Source of the DNA: Alkalimonas sp. | GTDB taxonomy: Bacteria; Pseudomonadota; Gammaproteobacteria; Enterobacterales; Alteromonadaceae | DNA length: 64,000 bases | Assembly (NCBI RefSeq): GCF_020831925.1 | Contig: NZ_JAFIFQ010000009.1 | Coordinates: forward strand, 1 to 64,000 | Reading direction: 5' to 3' | Part shown: positions 46,949 to 56,474 of the stretch, piece after piece | Layout: every line of letters begins with the position of its first letter | How positions within the stretch are numbered: position 1 is the first letter of the stretch | The notes under the pieces: model-generated | What the model saw: the letters and a program-made list of their open reading frames with translations, nothing else | The model's database searches: none | Told to the model about the DNA's origin: nothing | Made by a program: the position numbers and the translations under genes

Positions 46949-47151
46949 TGCAGTTTGATAGTTTCAGTGATTTTCTGGCCATGGGTGGTTATGGCTTTTA
47001 CATTTGGTTGGCTTATGGCCTGACTTATGGCCTGCTGATTGGTCTGGTGGTGTACTGCTTTTGGGAAGTGAAAGCCTTTCATCAGAACTTTCGTCAGAAG
47101 TTGGCGCGGGCACAACGCATTAAGCAGTATCAGGAGGCAGAGCATCAATGA
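46948..47151 (+). CDS. ccmD: Heme exporter small protein CcmD
   Basis: 67 residues. One membrane helix in the middle ([21 protein letters not shown]) and a basic tail ([18 protein letters not shown]). Standard CcmD, which aids release of CcmE from CcmABC. Overlaps ccmE by 4 bases. Confidence 0.92.
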   Translation: MQFDSFSDFLAMGGYGFYIWLAYGLTYGLLIGLVVYCFWEVKAFHQNFRQKLARAQRIKQYQEAEHQ

Positions 47152-47639
47152 ATGCACGACGACAGAAACGATTATGGTCCATTCTAGCGATTCTGGCTTT
47201 GGTAGCCGGTTCGATTGGTGCCATGCTTTATGCGCTGCAGCAAAACATCAACTTATTCTATACCCCAACTCAGCTGGTGGAAGGCATAGGGGCGGATAAA
47301 ATTCGGCCTGAAATCGGCCAGCGCTTACGGATTGGCGGTGTGGTCGTGGAAGGCTCTGTGGTGCGTGATCCTGAATCTTTGCTCGTGCGCTTTGATTTGG
47401 TCGATACAGGTCCAACAGTGACCGTCGAATACAATGGTATTTTGCCGGATTTATTTCGTGAAGGGCAGGGCATAGTGGCGCAGGGGCACCTGGTCGAGGA
47501 CCGGTTAATTCGCGCCACAGAGGTGCTGGCTAAGCACGATGAAGAATACATGCCACCTGAAGTAGCTAAAGCCTTAAAAGGCATCCAGCATGTGCCGCCA
47601 TCGCAGCAAACTGCGACAGAGTCGGCAGGGGGTTATTGA
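47148..47639 (+). CDS. ccmE: Periplasmic heme chaperone CcmE
   Basis: 163 residues. N-terminal signal anchor, a beta-barrel domain ([37 protein letters not shown]), and the heme-binding HxxxY motif with H130 and Y134 ([13 protein letters not shown]). Passes heme from CcmC to CcmF. The stop overlaps the ccmF start by one base. Confidence 0.96.
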   Translation: MNARRQKRLWSILAILALVAGSIGAMLYALQQNINLFYTPTQLVEGIGADKIRPEIGQRLRIGGVVVEGSVVRDPESLLVRFDLVDTGPTVTVEYNGILPDLFREGQGIVAQGHLVEDRLIRATEVLAKHDEEYMPPEVAKALKGIQHVPPSQQTATESAGGY

Positions 47640-49639
47640 TGATCCCTGAACTTGGTCAACTGGCGTTAACCTTTTCCTTTGCGCTGTCGTTGTTACTGGG
47701 CATTGTCCCTCTGTATGGAAGCTATACGGGCAATGAACGTGCACTGATGCTCGGCAAGCCGCTGGCACTGGCGGCTGCTTTGTTTGCCGGCCTTGCTTTT
47801 GTGGCTTTGGCTTACGCTTTTTACACCGATGACTTTACCGTGATCAATGTGGCTTCCAACTCAAGCTCTGTCTTGCCATGGTACTACAAGCTGACGGCAA
47901 CCTGGGGCTCGCACGAAGGCTCGATGGTACTCTGGGTTTGGATTTTAACGCTGTGGACGGCTGCCGTTGCCTTGTTTTCCAAGCAACTACCGCTGTTAAT
48001 GCAGGGCCGTATTCTCGGCATTATGGGCTGGATTGGTGTTGGCTTTATTGCTTTTTCCCTGTTCATGTCGAATGCTTTTGAGCGCAGTCTGCCGTACTTC
48101 CCGGTCGAGGGCAATGATCTGAATCCGCTGTTGCAGGATTTTGGCATGATCATTCACCCACCGTTGTTGTACATGGGCTATGTCGGTTTTGCGGTGTCCT
48201 TTGCCTTTGCCATTGCTGCTCTACTCAGTGGTAAGTTTGATAGTACCTGGGCACGTTGGGCGCGCCCATGGACTTTAGCGGCCTGGATGTTCTTAACGCT
48301 GGGTATCATGCTTGGCAGCTGGTGGGCTTACAAAGAGCTTGGTTGGGGCGGCTGGTGGTTCTGGGATCCGGTAGAGAATGCCTCTTTTATGCCCTGGTTG
48401 GTAGGCACAGCGCTGATCCATACCCTGGCGGTGACGGAAAAACGTGGCACCTTTAAATCCTGGACCGTACTACTGGCGCTGGCAACCTTTTCGCTCAGTT
48501 TGATGGGAGCCTTTTTGGTGCGTTCCGGTGTACTGGTGTCAGTGCACTCGTTTGCGACCGATCCCAGTCGCGGTATGTTCCTGCTGGTGTTTTTGCTGAT
48601 TGTGATTGGTGGGTCCTTACTGCTGTACGGGCTTCGCATGCGTTCGGTACGTAGTCAGGCCCGCTATCAATTGTTTTCGCGTGAAGTCATGCTGTGGGGC
48701 AACAATGTCTTTATGCTGACAGCCACCCTGGTAGTGTTTCTGGGTACTTTACTGCCCTTGTTCCATCAGGAGTTAGGTCTTGGTTCCATTTCCATCGGGG
48801 AACCTTTCTTTGATGCGATGTTCTTTTATCTGACGATCCCATTTAGTTTATTGCTGGGTCTTGGTCCTTGGGTGCGCTGGAAACAGCAAAAATGGCAACC
48901 GCTGATCCCTCCGCTGGCGATGATCGCTGTGGCGGCTTTGATCGTGGCGGTTGGTCTGATGGCTGCAACGCAATCGGTACAGGCCAATGTTGCCCTGATT
49001 GGTTTGTTGTTGGGTGCCTGGGTCGGAATGTCGGCCTTGGGTGAGGTCGGTCAACGTATTCGCCAATTTGGTCAGGGCTTGGCTGGTATTCGCAAGCTAA
49101 GTGCCAGTCATTACGGCATGACCACAGCGCATATTGGTTTCGCGGTGATGGTGATTGGCATTGCCATGACCACAACGTACAGCGTGGAGCGGGATGTACG
49201 GATGCAAGTAGGAGATACGGTGACATTATCCGGCTATGAATTTACTTTGCTCGATCTGTACAAGCTGGATGGCCCTAACTTTGGGGGGGAAGCCGCGGAT
49301 CTGAAAGTGGAGCGGGATGGTCGTTTCATTACCAATTTACATGCTGAAAAGCGTTTTTACACCATTCAGCGCACGGTGATGACCGAGGCAGCTATTCATG
49401 CTCGTTTAAGCCGTGATCTTTATGTCTCTCTGGGTGAAGCCCTGCCTGGGGACGCCTGGTCGTTTAAGGTGCAGGTCAAACCCTTTGTTCGCTGGATCTG
49501 GCTGGGTGGTTTATTAATGGCGATAGGGGCAACCTGGTCTTTGCTGGATGTGCGCTATCGGCGCAAAGTACTGCGTCGTGCTGCTGCGCCTTCAGGCGAT
49601 GATCAGAGCGATGCTACAAAGGAGCTGGCTCATGCGTAA
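47639..49639 (+). CDS. ccmF: Cytochrome c heme lyase subunit CcmF
   Basis: 666 residues from the ATG at 47639, which shares a base with the ccmE stop (TGATG). More than a dozen membrane helices and the tryptophan-rich motif GWGGWWFWDPVENASFMPW near 235-255. Conserved periplasmic His pairs include IHPPLLYMGYVGF and SVHSFATDP. Ligates heme to apocytochrome CxxCH sites with CcmH/CcmI. Overlaps ccmG by 8 bases. Confidence 0.96.
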   Translation: MIPELGQLALTFSFALSLLLGIVPLYGSYTGNERALMLGKPLALAAALFAGLAFVALAYAFYTDDFTVINVASNSSSVLPWYYKLTATWGSHEGSMVLWVWILTLWTAAVALFSKQLPLLMQGRILGIMGWIGVGFIAFSLFMSNAFERSLPYFPVEGNDLNPLLQDFGMIIHPPLLYMGYVGFAVSFAFAIAALLSGKFDSTWARWARPWTLAAWMFLTLGIMLGSWWAYKELGWGGWWFWDPVENASFMPWLVGTALIHTLAVTEKRGTFKSWTVLLALATFSLSLMGAFLVRSGVLVSVHSFATDPSRGMFLLVFLLIVIGGSLLLYGLRMRSVRSQARYQLFSREVMLWGNNVFMLTATLVVFLGTLLPLFHQELGLGSISIGEPFFDAMFFYLTIPFSLLLGLGPWVRWKQQKWQPLIPPLAMIAVAALIVAVGLMAATQSVQANVALIGLLLGAWVGMSALGEVGQRIRQFGQGLAGIRKLSASHYGMTTAHIGFAVMVIGIAMTTTYSVERDVRMQVGDTVTLSGYEFTLLDLYKLDGPNFGGEAADLKVERDGRFITNLHAEKRFYTIQRTVMTEAAIHARLSRDLYVSLGEALPGDAWSFKVQVKPFVRWIWLGGLLMAIGATWSLLDVRYRRKVLRRAAAPSGDDQSDATKELAHA

Positions 49640-50231
49640 ATGGCTGTTTTTTGCGCCTCTGGCAATATTTTTGGGCGTATCGGTGTTTCTATTTACTGGC
49701 TTGTTTTCGGATCCCTGGACCAGAGACTCGGCACTGCTTAACCGCCCATTGCCTGCATTTGACTTGCCGGATTTGATGCAGCCAGAACAGCGCTGGAATC
49801 GTGAGTTACTCACCGGCGAGCCTTTTTTGCTGAGCGTGTGGGGCGTTTGGTGCCCCACTTGCAAGGCACAATTGGGCTTTATGACCGAGCTCAAAGAGCA
49901 GGGGGTTAAAGTGGTTGGTCTGTATTACCCGTTGCCGGTTGATCCGGCTTTTGGTGATCACTTCAGCCTGGGGCAATTGCAGCGCGATGTTCAGCGCGAG
50001 TTGGCGTACTTTGGCAATCCTTATCAGTTCAATATTCTGGATGAAAACCGCCGCTTGTCGCTGGATTTAGGCGTGTCTGGCTCGCCTGAGACCTTCCTGG
50101 TGGATGCCAACGGCAAAATTCGCATGCACCATGTTGGTGACATCAATCCGCGGGTATGGCGGCAGAAATTTGAACCCGCCTTTGAGCAGTTGCAGCAGGT
50201 TGGCCTGGCGTATCAGGGAGCTCAGCCATGA
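49632..50231 (+). CDS. ccmG: Thiol-disulfide oxidoreductase CcmG (DsbE)
   Basis: 199 residues from the ATG at 49632; the longer frame overlaps ccmF deeply. N-terminal membrane anchor, then a thioredoxin fold with active site WCPTC (C74, C77) and cis-Pro in GSPETFLVDANG. Keeps apocytochrome cysteines reduced for heme attachment. Overlaps ccmH by 4 bases. Confidence 0.95.
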   Translation: MRKWLFFAPLAIFLGVSVFLFTGLFSDPWTRDSALLNRPLPAFDLPDLMQPEQRWNRELLTGEPFLLSVWGVWCPTCKAQLGFMTELKEQGVKVVGLYYPLPVDPAFGDHFSLGQLQRDVQRELAYFGNPYQFNILDENRRLSLDLGVSGSPETFLVDANGKIRMHHVGDINPRVWRQKFEPAFEQLQQVGLAYQGAQP

Positions 50232-50683
50232 GCCGTTTATCTGCGCTCTTGCTGCTGCTTTGCAGTCTAACCCTGTGGGCTGGTCAGGAAATCCTGCCAT
50301 TTGAGGATGATGCTAAGCGCCAGCTGTATCAGGAGCTGGTTCAGCAACTGCGTTGTCCACAGTGCCAAAACCAGAATATTGCCGACTCCAATGCGGTGGT
50401 ATCGATTGATATGCGTAACAAAACCTATGAGCTGGTGCAGCAGGGCCACAGCAAACAGGAAGTCATAGAGTTTATGGTTGATCGCTACGGTAACTTTGTG
50501 CATTACAGCCCACCGTTAAACCCTCTTACCCTGTTATTGTGGGTGTTGCCTATACTGCTGCTGGTGCTGATGCTGTGGTACATGCTGCGACGTCGTCAGA
50601 CAGTGCAAACAGCTAAGGCAAGCAATCCGGCGTTGGAGCAGGAACTCGACGCCATTATCGACGCTTATCGGAGTAAAAAATAA
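50228..50683 (+). CDS. ccmH: Cytochrome c maturation protein CcmH
   Basis: 151 residues. Signal peptide (LLLLCSLTLWAG), conserved LRCPQCQNQNIADSNA with redox cysteines C43 and C46, MVDRYGNFVHYSPP, and one C-terminal membrane helix. Reduces apocytochrome and presents it to CcmF. This is the short form; the TPR part is encoded separately by ccmI. The stop shares a base with the ccmI start. Confidence 0.95.
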   Translation: MSRLSALLLLLCSLTLWAGQEILPFEDDAKRQLYQELVQQLRCPQCQNQNIADSNAVVSIDMRNKTYELVQQGHSKQEVIEFMVDRYGNFVHYSPPLNPLTLLLWVLPILLLVLMLWYMLRRRQTVQTAKASNPALEQELDAIIDAYRSKK

Positions 50684-51888
50684 TGATGTGGCAGTTGCTA
50701 CTAGGGGCAGTGTTGATGCTGGCCCTGAGTGTGGTATTTATGGCCTGGCCACGCAGTGCCAGAGCCGGTGAGCAGCAAACTCCAGCGCAATTATTTGCTG
50801 AGCGGATGGATTTGCTGGCGACAGCGCGCGATGCCGGTGAGTTGGCAGAGCAGGATTTTGACAGTGCTGCCAATGAACTGAAACAGCAGTTTTTGGAACA
50901 GGAAGCCAAAGCGGTGCAATTAAAAGCTTCCAAAAGCAGCTGGCGTTGGTACGGTGGTTTAACCGTGGCCCTGATAGTGATGGTGGCTGGCATTTACAGC
51001 TGGAATGGCCATTACGGAGATCTTTCCAATTGGCAATTGGCGCAGCAAAAGTTGCCCGAGTACGGTGAGCGTTCTTTGCTTGGTCGTGGTGAACCCTTGA
51101 ATGATGAAGAGCTGACCAACTTTGCTTTAGCTATTCGTACTAAGCTGACCAGGGAAGGGGATGATGCCGCCGCCTGGTTTTTGCTTGGACGCATCTGGAT
51201 GTCGCAGGGGCTGATGATCGATGCGATTGATGCCTTCGAAAAAGCGCTGTTGATGACCCCGGAGCGTCCTTCTTTGCTGATCAGTTACAGTCAGGCTTTG
51301 CTGGTAGTTGGTGGTGATGACAAGCTGGCGAAAGCGGGGCGGGCTATGGCACGGGTACTGACGAATGATCCTGACAATTTGGATGCCTTGTCATTACTCG
51401 CTTTCATCGCTTATGAGAAAGGCGATTTGGAGGAGGCCACAGCAGCCTGGATGCTATTGCTGGATCGTTTGCCTGCGTCTGATCCGCGTTATGCTGCAGT
51501 ACTGCAAAAGCTGCAGGAGCTGGGACATGAAGTCAGTGCACGTCAAGAGCGTCAGGTGCTGTTAACCTTGGATGTAGATCCGTCTTTGCGTCAGCAGTAT
51601 CCGGATGCCAGTGTGTTTGTGTTTGTCCGCCAGCCGGATGGTCCGGCCTTACCTGTAGCCGCGCAGCGTATTCCGGTACCTGCCGGTGAATTACAGCTGA
51701 TGCTGACCGAAGAGATGGCAATGCAGCCAGGCTGGACCTTAGCCAGTATTGATGATGTGGAAGTGGTAGCCCTCTTTTCACCCAGTGGTTCTGTGGATGA
51801 TCGGCAAGGCAGTTTTGAAGTGGTATCGGCGCCGCAATTGTTTAGTGATGGCAAAGTTCAGGTATCGCTGCGGCTGCAAGCTAAATAA
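50683..51888 (+). CDS. ccmI: Cytochrome c biogenesis factor CcmI (CycH)
   Basis: 401 residues. Two membrane helices at about 1-20 and 88-106, then a TPR region (AAWFLLGRIWMSQGLMIDAIDAFEKALLM, NLDALSLLAFIAYEKGDLEEATAAW) that binds apocytochrome C-termini. A C-terminal beta domain (about 290-400) follows. Last ccm gene. The mlaA reading frame starts within its stop region. Confidence 0.93.
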   Translation: MMWQLLLGAVLMLALSVVFMAWPRSARAGEQQTPAQLFAERMDLLATARDAGELAEQDFDSAANELKQQFLEQEAKAVQLKASKSSWRWYGGLTVALIVMVAGIYSWNGHYGDLSNWQLAQQKLPEYGERSLLGRGEPLNDEELTNFALAIRTKLTREGDDAAAWFLLGRIWMSQGLMIDAIDAFEKALLMTPERPSLLISYSQALLVVGGDDKLAKAGRAMARVLTNDPDNLDALSLLAFIAYEKGDLEEATAAWMLLLDRLPASDPRYAAVLQKLQELGHEVSARQERQVLLTLDVDPSLRQQYPDASVFVFVRQPDGPALPVAAQRIPVPAGELQLMLTEEMAMQPGWTLASIDDVEVVALFSPSGSVDDRQGSFEVVSAPQLFSDGKVQVSLRLQAK

Positions 51889-51920
51889 TGGTTTATTGGA
51901 TTAAATACAGAGGAAGGATC

Positions 51921-52670
51921 TTGAACACAAAGCATTTTTTTAAGCTGGCTACCGCGTGTTGTCTGGCTTTTGGCTTGATGGCCTGTGCGAGTGCACCCAA
52001 AGAGCAAGCCGCTGAGCGGGATCCACGCGACTCTTTAGAAAGTTTTAACCGTGCCATGTGGGAGCTGAACTATGAGATCCTGGATCCCAACTTGTTGCGT
52101 CCGGCCACGGTTGGTTACATGGCCGTGGTACCAACACCGGCCCGACGCGGGGTGGACAATTTTCTAAGCAACTTGCGGGAACCGGATAGTTTCGTCAATG
52201 CCACCTTGCAAGCCAAACCAGCCAGCATGGCGATTAGTGCCGGTCGCTTTTTAGTCAATAGTACCATCGGCGTTTTTGGCTTGTTTGATGTTGCGACTAA
52301 AATTGGTTTGAACGAACGACGGGAAGACTTTGGTCAGACACTGGCTGTCTGGGGCGTAGGAGAAGGATCCTTCTTAATGGTGCCAGCGCGGGGCCCTTCA
52401 ACCATCCGGGATACCGGTGGCGATTTGGTGGATGCACTCTACTCACCCCTTGGTTTGTTTAATACGCCTTTGACCATTACCCGTTATGTACTGAGCGGCC
52501 TGACCCAACGCGAAAAAGCCATGTCGATGGAGCATTTGTTGGAGGACTCGTTCGATCCCTATGCCTTCATTCGTGAGGCCTATTTGCAAAATCGCTTGTT
52601 CGAAATTTACGACGGCAATCCGCCAGAGCAAGAGGAGTACGACGACTCTTATCTGGACGAGTTCTTCTGA
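51921..52670 (+). CDS. mlaA: Outer-membrane lipoprotein MlaA (VacJ)
   Basis: 249 residues from TTG at 51921, preferred over the in-frame ATG at 51888 because AGGAAGG lies just before it and it gives a compact lipoprotein signal (MNTKHFFKLATACCLAFGLMAC, cut before Cys). MlaA family blocks: DPRDSLESFNRAMWELNYEI, NFLSNLREPDSFVNATLQ, GRFLVNSTIGVFGLFD. Takes mislocalised phospholipid from the outer leaflet to the Mla pathway; other mla genes are not here. Probably the last gene of the ccm transcript. Confidence 0.9.
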   Translation: MNTKHFFKLATACCLAFGLMACASAPKEQAAERDPRDSLESFNRAMWELNYEILDPNLLRPATVGYMAVVPTPARRGVDNFLSNLREPDSFVNATLQAKPASMAISAGRFLVNSTIGVFGLFDVATKIGLNERREDFGQTLAVWGVGEGSFLMVPARGPSTIRDTGGDLVDALYSPLGLFNTPLTITRYVLSGLTQREKAMSMEHLLEDSFDPYAFIREAYLQNRLFEIYDGNPPEQEEYDDSYLDEFF

Positions 52671-52676
52671 GTTAAC

Positions 52677-52705
52677 AAAGCGAGCCAAACAGCTCGCTTT
52701 TTTAT
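52677..52705 (+). terminator. Rho-independent terminator after mlaA
   Basis: GCGAGC (52680-52685) pairs with GCTCGC (52692-52697), followed by seven T in tttttttatt. Ends the ccm-mlaA transcript. Confidence 0.92.
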
Positions 52706-52759
52706 TGTTCGTCATCACTGCAGCAAGCCTTGTCGAGTGCGTAAAAGCCACGTATCATT

Positions 52760-52782
52760 AAAAGGAATATCATATTCTTTTT
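52760..52782 (+). promoter_or_regulatory. Palindromic operator candidate before the sulfur-enzyme gene
   Basis: GAATAT-C-ATATTC (52765-52777) is a perfect palindrome. With one mismatched pair (52764/52778) it extends to AAAA...TTTT (52760-52763 and 52779-52782). It ends 19 bases before the start codon, a repressor position. A/T-rich palindromes with GAAT/ATTC arms are bound by ArsR-type persulfide sensors (BigR/SqrR group) that control related persulfide dioxygenase genes. The regulator is not in this window and the link is an inference. Confidence 0.5.
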
Positions 52783-52801
52783 TGTTATATGTTGAGCCGC
52801 T

Positions 52802-55051
52802 ATGAAACCACTTTTGTCTGCCAACCGTGCTGAGATTTACCTGGATAACAATGCCACTACGCCGGTGCTGCCCTGTGCGGCTGAGGCAGTGCAACATCAC
52901 ATGATGCAATGTTTTGGTAACCCAAGCAGCACCCATGCCACCGGCATCAAAGCCAAGGTCGAGCTGGAAGCAACCCGCCAACTGGCACGTAAGTTGGTGG
53001 GTGCCGGTGCTGGCGACATTATTTTCACCTCTGGGGCAACCGAAGGCATTCAGGCGTCGGTGTTATCAGCGCTGAGCAAAGCCAAATCAGAGGGCCGCGC
53101 TGGTCCGGATACCTTACTACTGTATGGCGCAACCGAGCACAAGGCCATTCCGCAAAGTTTGCAGCACTGGAATCAGTTGCTTGGGCTCAATGCGACCTTG
53201 TGTGCTATACCGGTGGATCAAAACGGTTTGCTGGATTTAGATTTTATTCGCCAGCAGTTGCCCAAAGCCGCGGTGATCTGCACCATGGCGGCGAATAATG
53301 AAACCGGAGTGCAGCAGGATTTAACAGCGTTAGAGCAATGCATTCGTGCCGTGCGAGCTGATATTCCCTGGTTGGTCGATTGTGTGCAGGCGCTCGGGAA
53401 AATGACGCTGAGTTTACAAGATACCAGCATCGACTATGCTCCTTTTAGCGGCCATAAGCTCTATGCTCCTAAAGGTATTGGCTTTTTGTATCTGCGTGCT
53501 GGTACCAGTTACCAACCGCTGGTGGTTGGTGGTGGTCAGGAAAGCGGTTTACGTTCTGGTACTGAAAACCTGCCTGGTGTCGCAGCCTTGCATGCTATTT
53601 TCAGTGAGCTGTTAAAGACAGAGGGCTCGGTGTTTCAGCCAGTGGAACAGCTTTGGCAATACCGGGCCGATTTACTGGCGGCTTTACGCCAGGTGTTTCC
53701 AGAGTTGGTGCTTAACAGCGATGCGCCTTATTGCGTACCTACCACGATTAACTTCTCAGTGCCCGGCTTTTACAGCAAAGACATTATGGACTTGTTTGAT
53801 GCTGCCGGCATTCGTGTCAGTTCAGGCTCTGCCTGCAGCTCGAAGGTACCCAGCAGTTTCGTATTGGATGCCATGGGTCTGGAAGCCTGGCGCTCGCAAG
53901 GTTCAATCAGGCTATCTTTTGGCCCGGCGATGACCCCGGTAGAGTGCCTGCAGGCTTGTCAGCGCATTCGTGAGTTGGCAGCTGTTGTGCAAAAGCATTG
54001 TCTGGTGCTGACGGACGCCACTCCTACGCTCGAGTGGCATACCAAGGGACTGACACAATTAAAACATGAAGGTTTGTGCAGTTATCTGCTGGTCTGCCCT
54101 GAAACCCGTGCAGCGGTAGTGATTGATGCCGCGCTCCCATTGCTGGGGCGTTTGCAGGCGATGATACAGGGCCAGCAGTTACAGCTAAAAGCGGTGTTGG
54201 ATACGCATCAGCATCCTGACCATGCTTCGGTCCGAACTGAGCTGTGTACCTTATTGCAACTGGATTGTCGCCAGCCCACCGATGCTTTGGGGTGGCCTAC
54301 AGAAACGGATGAGCTGTTATGTGGTCAGTATTGCCTACAACGCCTGGACACACCGGGCCATTGCCCCGGTGCCAGCAGTTACCTGCTGTATCAACAGGAT
54401 GTGCTCAGAGCCGCTTTTGTCGGCGACTTGCTGTTACCTGGCGGGGTAGGACGAACTGATTTGGCTGGTGGCGATGCGAAAGCCTTGCAACGCAGTGTGC
54501 AGCGTCTGCAACAGCATATTCAGCCGGATACATTATTGCTATCCAGTCACGATTACGCTCAGCGCTTTTTCACCACCCTGTCAATTGCCTGCGATGAGCA
54601 GCCGTTGTTACGATCTTTGTTGCAAGATGAGCTACCGAGTGATGACTGGCAGCAAGTCACCAATGCCCAGGCTTGTCAACTGCAAGCGCTGGAGCAACAC
54701 TTTTGTGGTTTGGTCGAAGTCATGCCAACCGATGCCAAGGCGACCATTGCACCTGAGCAACTGACGGAATTTATGCGCTTGCAACCCAATCTGCAGGTAG
54801 TGGATGTGCGCGAACCGCACGAGCAGAGCGCAGGTGCTTTGGCTCCTTACTTGCCAGCAGGTTGTATGGTTCGGGAGGTGCCTTTATCGAAGCTATGCCA
54901 TTTGCTCAGCCATGCTGATTGGCAGCTGGATACCCCTTTACTGATGGTGTGTCGCACCGGCAATCGAAGCCTGGTTGCCTGCCAGGTATTAGCACGATTG
55001 GGTTTTGGTCAGTTGTACAATTTAAAAGGTGGTATGGCGCTTATTAGTTGA
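52802..55051 (+). CDS. Cysteine desulfurase / ETHE1-like metallohydrolase / rhodanese fusion
   Basis: 749 residues, three enzyme domains. Residues 1-395: class V aminotransferase of the NifS/IscS type with H113, PLP lysine K219 (FSGHK) and persulfide Cys345 (SSGSACSSK). Residues about 400-640: MBL-fold domain with THQHPDH (H469, H471, D473, H474), H520, D542 and H583, like ETHE1 persulfide dioxygenases. Residues about 650-749: rhodanese with Cys717 (CRTGNRS). One chain could draw sulfur from cysteine, pass the persulfide and oxidise or transfer it. It is a single gene behind a palindromic site, with a terminator upstream. The reaction order is inferred. Confidence 0.88.
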   Translation: MKPLLSANRAEIYLDNNATTPVLPCAAEAVQHHMMQCFGNPSSTHATGIKAKVELEATRQLARKLVGAGAGDIIFTSGATEGIQASVLSALSKAKSEGRAGPDTLLLYGATEHKAIPQSLQHWNQLLGLNATLCAIPVDQNGLLDLDFIRQQLPKAAVICTMAANNETGVQQDLTALEQCIRAVRADIPWLVDCVQALGKMTLSLQDTSIDYAPFSGHKLYAPKGIGFLYLRAGTSYQPLVVGGGQESGLRSGTENLPGVAALHAIFSELLKTEGSVFQPVEQLWQYRADLLAALRQVFPELVLNSDAPYCVPTTINFSVPGFYSKDIMDLFDAAGIRVSSGSACSSKVPSSFVLDAMGLEAWRSQGSIRLSFGPAMTPVECLQACQRIRELAAVVQKHCLVLTDATPTLEWHTKGLTQLKHEGLCSYLLVCPETRAAVVIDAALPLLGRLQAMIQGQQLQLKAVLDTHQHPDHASVRTELCTLLQLDCRQPTDALGWPTETDELLCGQYCLQRLDTPGHCPGASSYLLYQQDVLRAAFVGDLLLPGGVGRTDLAGGDAKALQRSVQRLQQHIQPDTLLLSSHDYAQRFFTTLSIACDEQPLLRSLLQDELPSDDWQQVTNAQACQLQALEQHFCGLVEVMPTDAKATIAPEQLTEFMRLQPNLQVVDVREPHEQSAGALAPYLPAGCMVREVPLSKLCHLLSHADWQLDTPLLMVCRTGNRSLVACQVLARLGFGQLYNLKGGMALIS

Positions 55052-55076
55052 AAAATGGGCCAGTGGTTGCTGGCCC
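55051..55076 (-). terminator. Hairpin shared by converging transcripts
   Basis: GGGCCAG (55057-55063) pairs with CTGGCCC (55070-55076). Read on the minus strand the stem is followed by ATTTTTC, giving a plausible terminator for the leftward chrR operon. On the plus strand there is no T-run. Confidence 0.6.
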
Positions 55077-55095
55077 TAAAAGGTTGGGTGTTGAT

Positions 55096-55779
55096 TTAGT
55101 AAAACAAGTGCTGAAGTGGATTAAGTAAACGGGTAATGCCTTTGTTAAATTGGAGTGGCGCACTTAATACCGACAGACACAAACAGTCTTCATCCGGCAA
55201 GGTGCGCGGCGTATGGGTATCGTCGGGCGTATTGATCAAAATATCGCCAACACCATAACTGCCCTGTTCATCGACAATACGGCCACTCAATACCAGGGTG
55301 ATTTCCAGCCCCTTGTGGGTGTGCTGCGGAATTGCGGTATCTTTATCGATATACAGCAAGGACACATGGCGTTTGTCACCCGCTGGCAGCTTAGCATTTG
55401 CAATGCTGCCGAGTTGGGTCCATTTGGTTTGCTGCTCCACCAACCGCGCTAAAGCACGAGGTACCGTAAAGGTTTTGCCTTTTAGATGCACCTGAACCGG
55501 CCCTTCAGGCTGGGAGCTTACCTGACCAGTATCCAGTTGAGTATGCGCCAGGATCTCGGCCAACATCTCATCCATATCACTTACATTAAGTTCAGCAGCT
55601 GGGGCTGACTTTTCCAGCATCAAACCTTGTTCAGCTGAAAGATCCAGACAAAGCTGTTGGCAATGTGGGCACAAATCAATGTGGGCGGATACCGCCAGAG
55701 CAACATCGGCTTCCAATGTGCCTTCCACGTATTGTTCCAGTAACGGAATGCCCGGATGATATTTAACTGCGTGTGTCAT
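55096..55779 (-). CDS. chrR: ChrR-family zinc anti-sigma factor with cupin domain
   Basis: 227 residues. N-terminal anti-sigma zinc site with HIDLCPHC (H33, C37, C40), and a C-terminal cupin domain with QHTHKGLEITLVLSG and TPDDTHTPRT. In Rhodobacter, ChrR holds the ECF factor RpoE and frees it on singlet-oxygen or related stress. It is co-transcribed with the sigma gene, overlapping by 17 bases. Confidence 0.9.
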   Translation of the reverse strand: MTHAVKYHPGIPLLEQYVEGTLEADVALAVSAHIDLCPHCQQLCLDLSAEQGLMLEKSAPAAELNVSDMDEMLAEILAHTQLDTGQVSSQPEGPVQVHLKGKTFTVPRALARLVEQQTKWTQLGSIANAKLPAGDKRHVSLLYIDKDTAIPQHTHKGLEITLVLSGRIVDEQGSYGVGDILINTPDDTHTPRTLPDEDCLCLSVLSAPLQFNKGITRLLNPLQHLFY

Positions 55780-56425
55780 CGAGTGCCTCTCTCAAACGAT
55801 CCAGTGCCAGACGAATTCGTGATTTTACCGTACCTAACGGAATGGCCAGCTCATCCGAAACTTCCTGATGCGACTTTTCTTCTAAATAAACTTTTACCAT
55901 CACTAAACGCTGAGCTTCGGGCAGGCGATCAAAGTGTGGTGCCAACTTTTCAGTCATCAAAACGGTATCCCATTGATGACTGCCTGAGTCTTCCTGCTCA
56001 GGGTAATTACCGTCGTACCAGAGGTCGTCGGCGCTGATATCGTCTTTACGGCTTTGCTTTTTGCGTAACATATCGAAGCGGACATTACGTGCAATAGTAA
56101 AAATCCAGGTCGAGGCGCAACCTCGGCTTGGATCAAACAGCCGGGCTTTTCGCCACACATTCAGCATGGTGTCTTGCACCATCTCTAAAGCTTGCTGTTC
56201 ATTGCCAAACATCTTCATGCCAAAAGCTTTAAGACGGGGAGCAAAATAGCTAAACAGTTCAGAGTAAGCAGCTTTGTCTTGATGTACTGCGACAAAACTC
56301 AGTGCATCCTCCCATTGACCGGTACGGATCTCTGGGGCATTTTCATCGTTCGTCGACATTCCGGGCTCACGTTGTACAGTTGTGGTCCCATCATGCCTCT
56401 GAGTGGATGCTAAATTCAACATCAT
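55763..56425 (-). CDS. ECF RNA polymerase sigma factor, RpoE/ECF11-like
   Basis: 220 residues, start supported by AGGA seven bases before ATG. Region 2: YSELFSYFAPRLKAFGMKMF, QALEMVQDTMLNVWRKARLFDP and STWIFTIARNVRFDMLRKKQ. Region 4: LPEAQRLVMVKVYLEEKSHQEVSDELAIPLGTVKSRIRLALDRLREAL. The partner ChrR gene places it with the photo-oxidative/organic-peroxide stress ECFs. Its targets probably include itself, given the candidate promoter at 56475-56502. Confidence 0.92.
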   Translation of the reverse strand: MMLNLASTQRHDGTTTVQREPGMSTNDENAPEIRTGQWEDALSFVAVHQDKAAYSELFSYFAPRLKAFGMKMFGNEQQALEMVQDTMLNVWRKARLFDPSRGCASTWIFTIARNVRFDMLRKKQSRKDDISADDLWYDGNYPEQEDSGSHQWDTVLMTEKLAPHFDRLPEAQRLVMVKVYLEEKSHQEVSDELAIPLGTVKSRIRLALDRLREALDDTRS

Positions 56426-56474
56426 TCGTCTTTCCTAGTTGTGCAAAGGTTGCCAGTGGATAGAACATCATCTT

